Assembly: GCA_016763665.1 (NCBI GenBank)
Contig: JAESTI010000439.1
Location: 1 to 5,516 of the forward strand
Direction: 5' to 3'
DNA: 5,516 nt
Source of the DNA: Bacteroidia bacterium
GTDB taxonomy: Bacteria > Bacteroidota > Bacteroidia > Flavobacteriales > NORP286
Every line of letters begins with the position of its first letter. Position 1 is the first letter of the stretch. The notes under the pieces were generated by a model, which did not search any database, was not told where the DNA came from, and worked only from the letters and a program-made list of their open reading frames with translations. Both the position numbers and the translations under genes were made by a program. Positions 1-5,516 of the stretch are shown in pieces.

Positions 1-2602
1 AAGTTGTAATGCAGGTTCTAATGGAACAGCCACAGCAACAGGCAATGGCGGCACAGCAGGCTATACTTACAAATGGAGTACAGGAGCAACTACACAATCA
101 ATTTCAGGTTCAGAGGGTATATATGTAGTAACAGTATTTGATGCGAATATGTGTCCAATGCCTACAACTGTTCAGATCAATGAGCCTACAGATATTATTC
201 TTACTTCTGATTCAACAGATGTAATATGTTTCGGTGAAAGCAATGGTACAGCAACCGTGAATACTACAGGTGGAGTAGTTGGTGGGTATACTTACAGTTG
301 GTCAAGCGGAGAAACAACACAAACTATTATAAGAGGTAAAGGAACTTATGTTGCCACAGTGAGTGATCAAAATAATTGTTCTAAATTCTTAGCAATTACC
401 ATATTAGAGCCTACAGATGTTACCGCTGATACGGCTACAACTGATGTTATCTGTAATGGTGAAAGCAATGGTACAGCTACAGTTACACCAAGCGGTGGAG
501 TTGGAGGATATACTTACAAATGGTCTGATGGACAAACTTCTCAAACAGCAACAAGCCTTTCGCAAGGACTTTGGATCGTAACCGTATTTGATGCGAATAA
601 CTGTGCTGAGCCAAAAACACTTATAATCAATGAGCCACCAACAGTTACCGTATCAACAACTCAGGATTCAGTTACTTGTTCTAACTACTTTAATGGTATA
701 GATGGTAAAGCGTTCTCAACTCCTGGCGGAGGTGTTGTTGGCGGATACACCTTTATATGGAGTATGGGAGCAATCATGCAAGATATTACGAACCTTGTGG
801 GAGCATGGTATACAGTTACTGTTGCAGACATAAATAACTGTATTGCCATTGATAGTGTGGAAGTTCTTGAGCCGGATCCAATTGTTGCAACAATAGACAC
901 AACAAGCATAAATTGCTTTGGATTTAATGATGGAATTGCAGTTGCAACCAATGTAGTTGGAGGAACTGGAACATACAGCTATAGTTTAGATGGAGGAGGG
1001 TATCAGGCCAGTAACACATTTAATGGAATTACACCAGGTAGCTTCGGGGATCATACTATTACCATTAAAGATTATCATAATTGTGAATACGACTTTGACT
1101 TCGGAATGTTCGAGCCTGATACATTAGAATTTACTTCCGTTGTTGTTAAAGATGTGCTATGTTATAATGGAAGCGATGGAACTGTAGATATTGATCTGCA
1201 AGGCGGAACAGGTCCATATACTTATATATGGTCTAATACTGATGTAACTCAGAATGTTGATTCATTAACAACTGGAACATACACAGTAACTGTTACAGAC
1301 AACAGGAATTGTAAGGTTTATGTTTCAAGATTTGTAGATCAACCGGATTCTATGGTTTATACCATGACAATGACTCCAGTTAAATGTTATGGAGAGTGTA
1401 ACGGTACTGCAACGGTAGCAGTTGATAGTGGAGGAACAGCACCATTTAAATATATCTGGAATACCACTTCTGTAAACCAAACCAATGCAACTGCTCAAAA
1501 CTTATGTATGGGCAATTATCAAGTTACTATTACAGATGCTAATAATTGTGTAAGAGTTGGTGGTATCAATATAACTCAACCTGATACTTTAATAGCCATA
1601 ATTACAAATGTGGATAGTGTTGTTTGTAATGGAGAAAACAATGGCCAGGTTGATCTGACTGTTACCGGAGGTAATGGAGGATATACTTACCAATGGGATG
1701 ATGCCAACAATTCAACAACTGATTCATTGTTCAGTGTAGTAAAAGGCTACTACTGTGTAATTGTTACCGACATGAAAGGCTGTATTGCGACAGCATGTGA
1801 CAGTGTTCATGAACCGGACGCTCTTTTAATCACTAGAGAACTTATCGGAAAAACATGTCCTTTTCATAATGATGGTTGGATCGATATTCAAGTAAATGGA
1901 GGAATTCAGCCTTATGATTATGTATGGTCAACGGGTGATTTCGAAATAGATGGGAACAATGATTATCTATTAGAAAACTTATTTGCAGGGTTCTACTCTG
2001 TTACGGTTACTGATAGGAATGGATGTACAACTTCCAGAGAGGACATAGAAGTAATCAATTATCCTAAACCTATAGCAGATTTCTTAGCTGATCCTTATGA
2101 AGAATCAATCTTGAGTCCATTTATTGATTTCTCTGATAGCTCAATAAGCATTAATGCACAGCTTATACAATGGGATTGGGCTTTCGGTGATGGTGATATT
2201 TCAAGTTTACAACATGTAACTCATGAATATGGTGATACAGGGTATTATCCAGTAACATTAATTGTAACTAACGAATTCTTATGTACTGATACCATAATTG
2301 ATACTATTAGAATAAAACCAGAAAGTGCTGTATACATACCGAATGCATTCACACCAGATGGTGACGGAATCAATGATGGATGGGGTGTTAAACAACATGG
2401 ACTGACTGACTTTGAACTATACGTTTATAACAGGTGGGGTGAAATGATATTTAGAACAGAAGATCCAAATCATTTATGGAATGGTAGAAGAGATAATGTC
2501 GGTGAATTGTCACCAGATGGAGTCTATCCTTATGTTATTCTTGCTAAAGACCATGAAGGAAAAGCGTATCGTTTTATAGGACACGTAACCTTGCTTAAAT
2601 AA
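1..2602 (+). CDS. SprB-repeat surface protein with PKD and T9SS type B sorting domain (5'-partial)
   Basis: The frame is open from base 2, so the true start lies upstream; the first in-frame ATG (149) falls inside a repeat and is not a real start. About 866 residues are visible. They contain nine SprB-like repeats of roughly 75-82 residues (bases 2-2065), most with a Cys-x-Gly..NG.. opening, a GGY-T-Y-W-S core, a G-Y-x-V-T-V-x-D-x-N-x-C strand and an E/Q-P end. A PKD domain (about 2069-2320) follows, with W-D-W-x-F-G-D-G and H-x-Y-x-D-T-G-Y-Y motifs. The last domain (about 2330-2599) has the IPNAFTPDGDGIND signature, the YNRWGE motif and a GHVTLLK end, matching the gliding-motility-associated C-terminal domain. 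In known families this domain directs export by the type IX secretion system, often with surface attachment. Two conserved Cys per repeat suggest disulfides outside the cell. A role in adhesion or gliding is inferred; the ligand is unknown. A terminator follows the stop directly. Confidence 0.93.
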   Translation, partial: SCNAGSNGTATATGNGGTAGYTYKWSTGATTQSISGSEGIYVVTVFDANMCPMPTTVQINEPTDIILTSDSTDVICFGESNGTATVNTTGGVVGGYTYSWSSGETTQTIIRGKGTYVATVSDQNNCSKFLAITILEPTDVTADTATTDVICNGESNGTATVTPSGGVGGYTYKWSDGQTSQTATSLSQGLWIVTVFDANNCAEPKTLIINEPPTVTVSTTQDSVTCSNYFNGIDGKAFSTPGGGVVGGYTFIWSMGAIMQDITNLVGAWYTVTVADINNCIAIDSVEVLEPDPIVATIDTTSINCFGFNDGIAVATNVVGGTGTYSYSLDGGGYQASNTFNGITPGSFGDHTITIKDYHNCEYDFDFGMFEPDTLEFTSVVVKDVLCYNGSDGTVDIDLQGGTGPYTYIWSNTDVTQNVDSLTTGTYTVTVTDNRNCKVYVSRFVDQPDSMVYTMTMTPVKCYGECNGTATVAVDSGGTAPFKYIWNTTSVNQTNATAQNLCMGNYQVTITDANNCVRVGGINITQPDTLIAIITNVDSVVCNGENNGQVDLTVTGGNGGYTYQWDDANNSTTDSLFSVVKGYYCVIVTDMKGCIATACDSVHEPDALLITRELIGKTCPFHNDGWIDIQVNGGIQPYDYVWSTGDFEIDGNNDYLLENLFAGFYSVTVTDRNGCTTSREDIEVINYPKPIADFLADPYEESILSPFIDFSDSSISINAQLIQWDWAFGDGDISSLQHVTHEYGDTGYYPVTLIVTNEFLCTDTIIDTIRIKPESAVYIPNAFTPDGDGINDGWGVKQHGLTDFELYVYNRWGEMIFRTEDPNHLWNGRRDNVGELSPDGVYPYVILAKDHEGKAYRFIGHVTLLK
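2..640 (+). repeat. Three SprB repeats in exact 225-bp register
   Basis: Units 2-190 (cut by the window edge), 191-415 and 416-640 each end in E-P-T or E-P-P. The two complete units are exactly 225 bases (75 codons). Identical 20-base blocks lie at 233-252 and 458-477 (225 apart), and identical 16-base blocks at 134-149 and 584-599 (450 apart). DNA-level identity at exact multiples of the unit points to recent duplication or gene conversion among these copies. Confidence 0.85.
641..2065 (+). repeat. Six diverged SprB-like repeats
   Basis: Approximate units are 641-877, 878-1120, 1121-1348, 1349-1585, 1586-1819 and 1820-2065, with lengths from 228 to 246 bases. They share the protein pattern of the upstream repeats but little DNA identity. 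The 878-1120 unit is a subtype in which the usual Y-W-S core is replaced by Y-S-L-D-G-G-G-Y. The 1349-1585 and 1586-1819 units carry extra cysteines beyond the usual two. The last unit lacks the E-P end and leads into the PKD domain through Y-P-K-P. Confidence 0.8.
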
Positions 2603-2622
2603 CCCTAACCCCATTACGCTTT

Positions 2623-2654
2623 AGGGGATGATCGAAAAATCATCCCCTTTATTT
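2623..2654 (+). terminator. Rho-independent terminator after the SprB-repeat gene
   Basis: A perfect 10-base stem is formed by aggggatgat (2623-2632) and atcatcccct (2639-2648) around a six-base loop, cgaaaa. A T-rich tract (tttatttttc) follows immediately. It begins 20 bases after the stop at 2602. It should end the adhesin transcript and separate it from the redox genes. Confidence 0.9.
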
Positions 2655-2688
2655 TTCTCTTGAATTCAACAAAACCAGTCAAATTTTT

Positions 2689-2696
2689 TACATTTG
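2689..2696 (+). promoter_or_regulatory. Candidate Bacteroidota -7 promoter element
   Basis: TACATTTG matches the TAnnTTTG -7 consensus described for Bacteroides and Flavobacterium. The nearest upstream TTG (2660-2662) is 26 bases away, longer than the usual spacing, so the -33 element is weak or absent. The site lies after a strong terminator and before the first gene of a tight gene set, where a promoter is expected. Transcription would start only about 10-15 bases before the ATG. The match is short and could be chance in AT-rich DNA. Confidence 0.35.
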
Positions 2697-2710
2697 CTTA
2701 CACAAATTTT

Positions 2711-2959
2711 ATGCAAATGGAAAAACCAAAAGTAGCTCAAAAGACACCTTATGTAATGGATGTAGAACCAGGTACCTACGCATGGTGTGCCTGTGGTTTA
2801 AGTAATAATCAACCTTATTGCGATGGCTCTCATAAGGGAACTGGATTTCGTCCGGTAATTGAAACTATTGAAAGTGCCAAAAAAGTGGCATGGTGTGGTT
2901 GTAAGCATTCTGGCAATGTGCCATTTTGTGATGGTAGTCACGTAAAAATTGATGACTAG
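2711..2959 (+). CDS. Tandem CDGSH-type [2Fe-2S] protein
   Basis: This is a small soluble iron-sulfur protein with two complete CDGSH motifs. Numbering from the ATG at 2717 (80 aa), the first has C24, C26, C35 and H39 within C-A-C-G-L-S..P-Y-C-D-G-S-H, and the second C60, C62, C71 and H75. Each three-Cys one-His set is the known ligand pattern for a [2Fe-2S] cluster, so the protein should hold two clusters, like the CISD3 (MiNT) type rather than the single-motif dimers. There is no signal peptide or membrane segment. Start: ATGs at 2711 and 2717 are both possible; the second gives the M-E-K-P start I would expect for this family. A longer TTG start at 2660 would lie in the terminator T-tract and is rejected. 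The stop is 8 bases before the next gene, suggesting co-transcription. An electron-transfer or cluster-donor role for the downstream Fe-S complex is inferred from position only. Confidence 0.92.
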   Translation: MQMEKPKVAQKTPYVMDVEPGTYAWCACGLSNNQPYCDGSHKGTGFRPVIETIESAKKVAWCGCKHSGNVPFCDGSHVKIDD

Positions 2960-2967
2960 AGTATCAA

Positions 2968-4272
2968 ATGCAGCAATTAATTTTCATTATTGTTACTGTC
3001 CTTTCGTTCGGGTTTTTTGGATATACCGTATTCAGGATCCTTTCTTACTTTAAACTTACCAAGGAACATGCTTATCCTACACTAGACAATATCGGTGAGA
3101 GAATAACCCATACTTTATTAGTAGCATTTGGGCAATCAAAAATTTTAAAGAAACCTGTTGCAGGTCTATTGCATGCCTTGGTATATTGGGGATTCCTAGT
3201 CATTACAGTAGGAACCCTTGAAATGATCATTGATGGGTTGTTCGGAACGCAGAGAATTTTAAGCAGGTTAGGAGGGATTTATGATGTTGTTACAATATCA
3301 GGTGAGGTATTTGCTGCTCTCATAATCATATCCTGTGTTATATTTCTGATAAGAAGATATATTGTAAAACCTAAGCGCTTTACAGCTCCTGAAATGAAAC
3401 CATCTTCCAGGATGGATGCCACAGTTATTTTATCCATGATTTTATTGTTAATGTTCTCCCTTTTAGGAATGAACATTGGTTATTTAAATAATGGTGGTGA
3501 GATTCATGGATCATTTCCAATAAGTAATATGTTCGCAAGTAGCATTGCAGGTATGAACTTGCATACTTTTGAAATTGTTAATTGGTGGATCCATATTTCT
3601 TTGGTTTTTATTTTCTTAAATGTGCTTCCATATTCAAAACACTTCCATGTGATACTCGCGGTTCCAAATGTGTTTTTAGAAAGATTAGGGCCAAAGGGTA
3701 GATTAAACAGTATGGAATCTGTTACCAAAGAGGTAAAGTTAATGATGAATCCGGATACAGCTTTTGCACCTCCACCAGAAGGGGAACAAGCAGAAATACC
3801 CAGGTTTGGGGTAAAGGACATTGAAGATGTATCTTGGAAAACATTGATGGATTCATATACTTGTACAGAGTGTGGAAGATGTACAGATGTATGTCCGGCA
3901 AATATTACAGGTAAGTTGCTTTCTCCCAGGAAGTTATATATAGATGCAAGACAGAGAATGAAAGACAAGGGCGATGCTCTAATTAAGGATCCAAATTATT
4001 CAGATGGGAAATCTTTGATTGGAGATTACATAACTGAGGAAGAACTTTGGGCATGTACTACTTGTGGAGCATGTATGGAAGAATGTCCGGTGGATATTAA
4101 TCATGTTCCTTTCATCATTGATATGAGAAGAAGTCTGGTGATGGAAGAATCTAAAGCTCCTGCATCTTTAAATATGATGATGACCAACATCGAAAATAAT
4201 GGAGCACCATGGCAATTTTCAGCAGCAGATAGAATGAAATGGACAGAAGAGTTATATACGAATGACGAATAA
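2968..4272 (+). CDS. Membrane-anchored 4Fe-4S dicluster oxidoreductase subunit (FadF/HdrD-like N-terminal part)
   Basis: This 434 aa protein has about five hydrophobic segments (near residues 1-28, 62-88, 104-133, 149-173 and 200-232), then a cytoplasmic region with two C-x2-C-x2-C-x3-C-P ferredoxin motifs (C299, C302, C305, C309 and C363, C366, C369, C373), each binding one [4Fe-4S] cluster. The membrane part resembles the NarI-like cytochrome b anchors of HdrE/FadF-type enzymes. H69, H199, H209, H225 and H227, in or near the membrane segments, are possible heme b ligands, but I cannot assign pairs. The N-G-A-P-W..R-M-K-W stretch near the end is typical of Fe-S proteins that work with CCG domains. 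It lacks the CCG domains itself; these are supplied by the protein at 4721. Inferred role: electron transfer between a soluble donor, possibly ETF, and menaquinone. The last four codons (T-N-D-E) and stop lie in the inverted repeat of the inserted cassette, so its original C-terminus was probably different. Confidence 0.9.
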   Translation: MQQLIFIIVTVLSFGFFGYTVFRILSYFKLTKEHAYPTLDNIGERITHTLLVAFGQSKILKKPVAGLLHALVYWGFLVITVGTLEMIIDGLFGTQRILSRLGGIYDVVTISGEVFAALIIISCVIFLIRRYIVKPKRFTAPEMKPSSRMDATVILSMILLLMFSLLGMNIGYLNNGGEIHGSFPISNMFASSIAGMNLHTFEIVNWWIHISLVFIFLNVLPYSKHFHVILAVPNVFLERLGPKGRLNSMESVTKEVKLMMNPDTAFAPPPEGEQAEIPRFGVKDIEDVSWKTLMDSYTCTECGRCTDVCPANITGKLLSPRKLYIDARQRMKDKGDALIKDPNYSDGKSLIGDYITEEELWACTTCGACMEECPVDINHVPFIIDMRRSLVMEESKAPASLNMMMTNIENNGAPWQFSAADRMKWTEELYTNDE

Positions 4273-4288
4273 ATACGAATCTACGAAT
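4258..4288 (+). repeat. Left inverted repeat of ACGAAT units
   Basis: Four ACGAAT units start at 4258, 4265, 4275 and 4283. Against the reverse complement of 4689-4719 it matches at 25 of 31 positions without gaps. It encodes the end of the upstream protein (T-N-D-E, stop) in one frame and runs up to the ATG at 4289 of the GxxExxY gene in another. Confidence 0.85.
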
Positions 4289-4711
4289 ATGGAAGTGAAG
4301 TTGAGAAGAAATGATTTAGTTTATCCAGAATTAAGCTACAAAATTGTTGGTTGTGCTTATGATGTATTTAATGAGTTAGGACCTGGACATTATGAAAAGT
4401 ATTATCAAAAGGCATTGGCCAGTAGTTTTGAAATACAAAAACTATCATACAAAGAGCAAGTATATTATCCTCTAAAATTTAAAAATGAAGTCATTGGCAA
4501 ATCATTCTTTGATTTTTTAGTAGAAGACAAAGTAATTGTAGAAATCAAGAAAGACTTGCGGTTTTCAAAAGCACGAGTTGATCAGGTTGTGAATTATTTA
4601 AATATATCAGGTTTAAGGCTTGCTTTGTTAATTAATTTTGCAAAAGATGAAGTGGTTTTCAAGAGATTTGTTAATATCAATAATGAGGATTCGTACATTC
4701 GTAAAAATTAG
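4262..4711 (+). CDS. GxxExxY family protein (PD-(D/E)XK nuclease-like)
   Basis: This is a 149 aa product from the ATG at 4262, or 140 aa from the ATG at 4289. The later start is preferred: the first nine residues are encoded by repeat units, overlap the upstream gene, and exceed the family's usual size of about 125-130 aa. Numbered from 4262, the name motif is G42-x2-E45-x2-Y48 within L-G-P-G-H-Y-E-K-Y-Y. A nuclease-type core follows: D84, then E94-x-K96 in V-I-V-E-I-K-K, with Q108 and Y112 in Q-V-V-N-Y-L. S-G-L-R-L-A-L-L-I-N-F is also characteristic. These fit PD-(D/E)XK-superfamily catalytic residues, so the protein may be an active nuclease, but the biochemical role of the family is unknown to me. 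There is no signal peptide or membrane segment. It has no evident link to the redox genes around it and lies inside inverted repeats, suggesting a mobile passenger gene. The stop (4709-4711) is within the right repeat. Confidence 0.9.
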   Translation: MTNKYESTNMEVKLRRNDLVYPELSYKIVGCAYDVFNELGPGHYEKYYQKALASSFEIQKLSYKEQVYYPLKFKNEVIGKSFFDFLVEDKVIVEIKKDLRFSKARVDQVVNYLNISGLRLALLINFAKDEVVFKRFVNINNEDSYIRKN

Positions 4712-4719
4712 TAATTCGT
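4689..4719 (-). repeat. Right inverted repeat of ACGAAT units
   Basis: Read on the minus strand it has ACGAAT units at the places corresponding to the first, third and fourth left units, and a one-base variant (ACTAAT) at the second. On the plus strand these are attcgt at 4689, 4697 and 4714, with attagt at 4707. The variant base (4710) creates the TAG stop of the GxxExxY gene. The repeat ends at 4719, one base before the next ATG at 4721. Confidence 0.85.
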
Positions 4720-4720
4720 T

Positions 4721-5512
4721 ATGAAACAAATTAATGTGCCTACCATGGCTGAATTAAAAGCCAAAGGCGAGGAGCCTGAAGTATTGTTTTGGGTTGGCTG
4801 TGCTGGGGCATTTGATGATCGATATAAAAAAGTAACACGTGACTTTGCAAAAATTTTAGATCACGTAGGGATCAAATATGCAGTACTTGGAACTGAGGAA
4901 TCTTGCACTGGAGATCCAGCAAAAAGGGCGGGAAATGAATTTTTATTTCAAATGCAGGCTTTAACCAATATTGAAATTTTAAACTCCTATAATGTTAAGA
5001 AGATAGTTACCGCCTGTCCTCATTGCTTTAATACGCTAAGAAATGAATATCCGGATCTGGGTGGTAATTATGAGGTGATACATCATTCAGAATTCCTTCA
5101 GCAATTAATAAATGATGGAAAATTAGTTGTTAAAGGTGGTGGAGAATTTAAAGGAAAGAAAATAACTTTTCATGATTCATGTTACTTAGGAAGGTCAAAC
5201 AACATTTACGAAGCTCCGAGAAAGGTTCTTGAAACCCTGGATGCTGACCTAGTTGAAATGAAGAGGTGTAGATCAAAAGGATTATGTTGCGGGGCAGGTG
5301 GAGCTCAAATGTTTAAAGAACCCGAACCTGGTAACAAGGATGTAAACATAGAGCGCACCGAAGAAGCTTTAGAATTAAATCCTGAAGTAATCGCAACAGC
5401 TTGCCCATTTTGCATGACAATGATGGGAGATGGTGTAAAGAACTTTGAAAAAGAAGATTCCGTAAAAGTACTTGATATTGCAGAATTGGTGGCAAAATCA
5501 AATAATTTGTAA
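4721..5512 (+). CDS. CCG-domain Fe-S protein, HdrB/HdrD C-terminal-like subunit
   Basis: This is a 263 aa soluble protein with two cysteine-rich (CCG) domains. The second is canonical: H151-D-S-C154, C189-C190-G191 and C228-x2-C231. The first has C27, C62 and C99-x2-C102, but the C-C-G step is replaced by S-C-T-G-D-P; I recall this form from FadF-like relatives, so it need not mean loss of function. Such domains bind noncubane [4Fe-4S] or related clusters in heterodisulfide reductase-type enzymes. There is no signal peptide or membrane segment; it should dock on the cytoplasmic side of the 434 aa membrane protein, the pair matching the parts of single-chain FadF/EMO-like ETF:quinone oxidoreductases. 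Substrate and partner are inferred. The ATG is one base after the right inverted repeat, so the original leader of this gene has been replaced by the cassette end, and no Shine-Dalgarno site is visible. The ORF ends four bases before the window edge. Confidence 0.9.
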   Translation: MKQINVPTMAELKAKGEEPEVLFWVGCAGAFDDRYKKVTRDFAKILDHVGIKYAVLGTEESCTGDPAKRAGNEFLFQMQALTNIEILNSYNVKKIVTACPHCFNTLRNEYPDLGGNYEVIHHSEFLQQLINDGKLVVKGGGEFKGKKITFHDSCYLGRSNNIYEAPRKVLETLDADLVEMKRCRSKGLCCGAGGAQMFKEPEPGNKDVNIERTEEALELNPEVIATACPFCMTMMGDGVKNFEKEDSVKVLDIAELVAKSNNL

Positions 5513-5516
5513 ATCA

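Larger units (their letters stand above)
4258..4719 (+). mobile_element. Putative GxxExxY cassette with terminal inverted repeats
   Basis: A 462-bp unit is bounded by 31-base inverted repeats and contains one gene of the GxxExxY family. It lies between two genes whose products fit together as one enzyme and which would be expected to be adjacent. Neither flanking gene is broken: the left end starts at a codon boundary four codons before the upstream stop, and the right end is one base before the downstream ATG. There is no transposase gene, so any movement would need help in trans or the encoded nuclease-like protein. No convincing target-site duplication is visible. Mobility is an inference from structure and context. 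Confidence 0.6.

Noticed and set aside
149..151. ATG as start of the SprB-repeat protein
   Set aside because: The frame is open to the window edge and encodes a good repeat before this codon, so it is an internal Met.
685..951. Minus-strand open frame inside the SprB-repeat gene
   Set aside because: It lies wholly within a well-supported coding region and its translation shows no recognisable domain; it is a shadow of the repeats.
2..2065. CRISPR-like periodic repeats
   Set aside because: The periodicity is a 225-246 base protein repeat in an open frame, not short identical repeats with unique spacers.
2660..2710. TTG-initiated N-terminal extension of the CDGSH protein
   Set aside because: It would start in the terminator T-tract and upstream of the candidate promoter element, and the added residues are not typical of the family; ATG at 2711 or 2717 is better.
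3279..3968. Two minus-strand open frames opposite the membrane Fe-S gene
   Set aside because: The opposite strand encodes clear membrane segments and ferredoxin motifs; the minus-strand products have no family features.
4252..4257. Target-site duplication flanking the cassette
   Set aside because: Only tta (4252-4254 and 4719-4721) or tat (4255-4257 and 4720-4722) is shared, too short and ambiguous in AT-rich DNA.
4262..4711. GxxExxY gene as a toxin of a toxin-antitoxin pair or a functional part of the redox operon
   Set aside because: There is no partner gene in the unit and no redox motif; the inverted repeats fit a passenger or mobile gene better.
4904..4918. First CCG domain as a degraded pseudodomain
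   Set aside because: The S-C-T-G-D-P replacement comes with an intact C27 and C-P-H-C, and I recall it as usual for FadF-like relatives, so it is more likely a subfamily feature than decay.
5313..5501. Minus-strand Leu-rich open frame at the right end
   Set aside because: It is antisense to the second CCG domain and shows only low-complexity composition.

Overview
The window looks like a piece of a Bacteroidota chromosome, probably an environmental Cytophagia- or Flavobacteriia-like lineage. The evidence is a long SprB-type repeat surface protein that ends in a PKD domain and a gliding-motility/type IX secretion C-terminal domain, AT-rich coding sequence, no clear Shine-Dalgarno sites, and a TAnnTTTG-like promoter element. 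I cannot place it to genus.

Layout, all genes on the + strand. (1) Bases 1-2602 hold the 3' part of a large secreted, probably cell-surface, adhesin-like protein. Nine SprB-like repeats (the first cut by the window edge) are followed by a PKD domain and a type B T9SS sorting domain. (2) A strong intrinsic terminator at 2623-2654 isolates this gene from what follows. (3) From about 2711 there is a compact redox gene set: an 80-82 aa protein with two CDGSH [2Fe-2S] motifs; 8 bases later a 434 aa membrane protein with about five membrane segments and two [4Fe-4S] ferredoxin motifs; and at 4721-5512 a 263 aa soluble cysteine-rich (CCG-type) Fe-S protein. The last two together match the parts of single-chain FadF/EMO-like and HdrD-like quinone-linked oxidoreductases, so they probably form one membrane-bound electron-transfer complex, with the CDGSH protein as an accessory redox or Fe-S protein.

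The most notable structure is between these two Fe-S subunit genes. A GxxExxY-family gene (PD-(D/E)XK nuclease-like fold) sits there, bracketed by 31-base imperfect inverted repeats (4258-4288 and 4689-4719, 25 of 31 positions matching without gaps). Both repeats are built of ACGAAT units. The left repeat supplies the last four codons and the stop of the upstream membrane protein; the right repeat supplies the stop of the GxxExxY gene and ends one base before the ATG of the CCG protein. The 462-bp unit therefore looks like a small mobile or formerly mobile cassette dropped exactly into an operon junction without breaking either gene. This is the best candidate in the window for an under-described system.

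There is no gene-free stretch longer than 300 bases. The largest gap (2603-2710) holds the terminator and a candidate promoter. I saw no RNA genes or CRISPR array.
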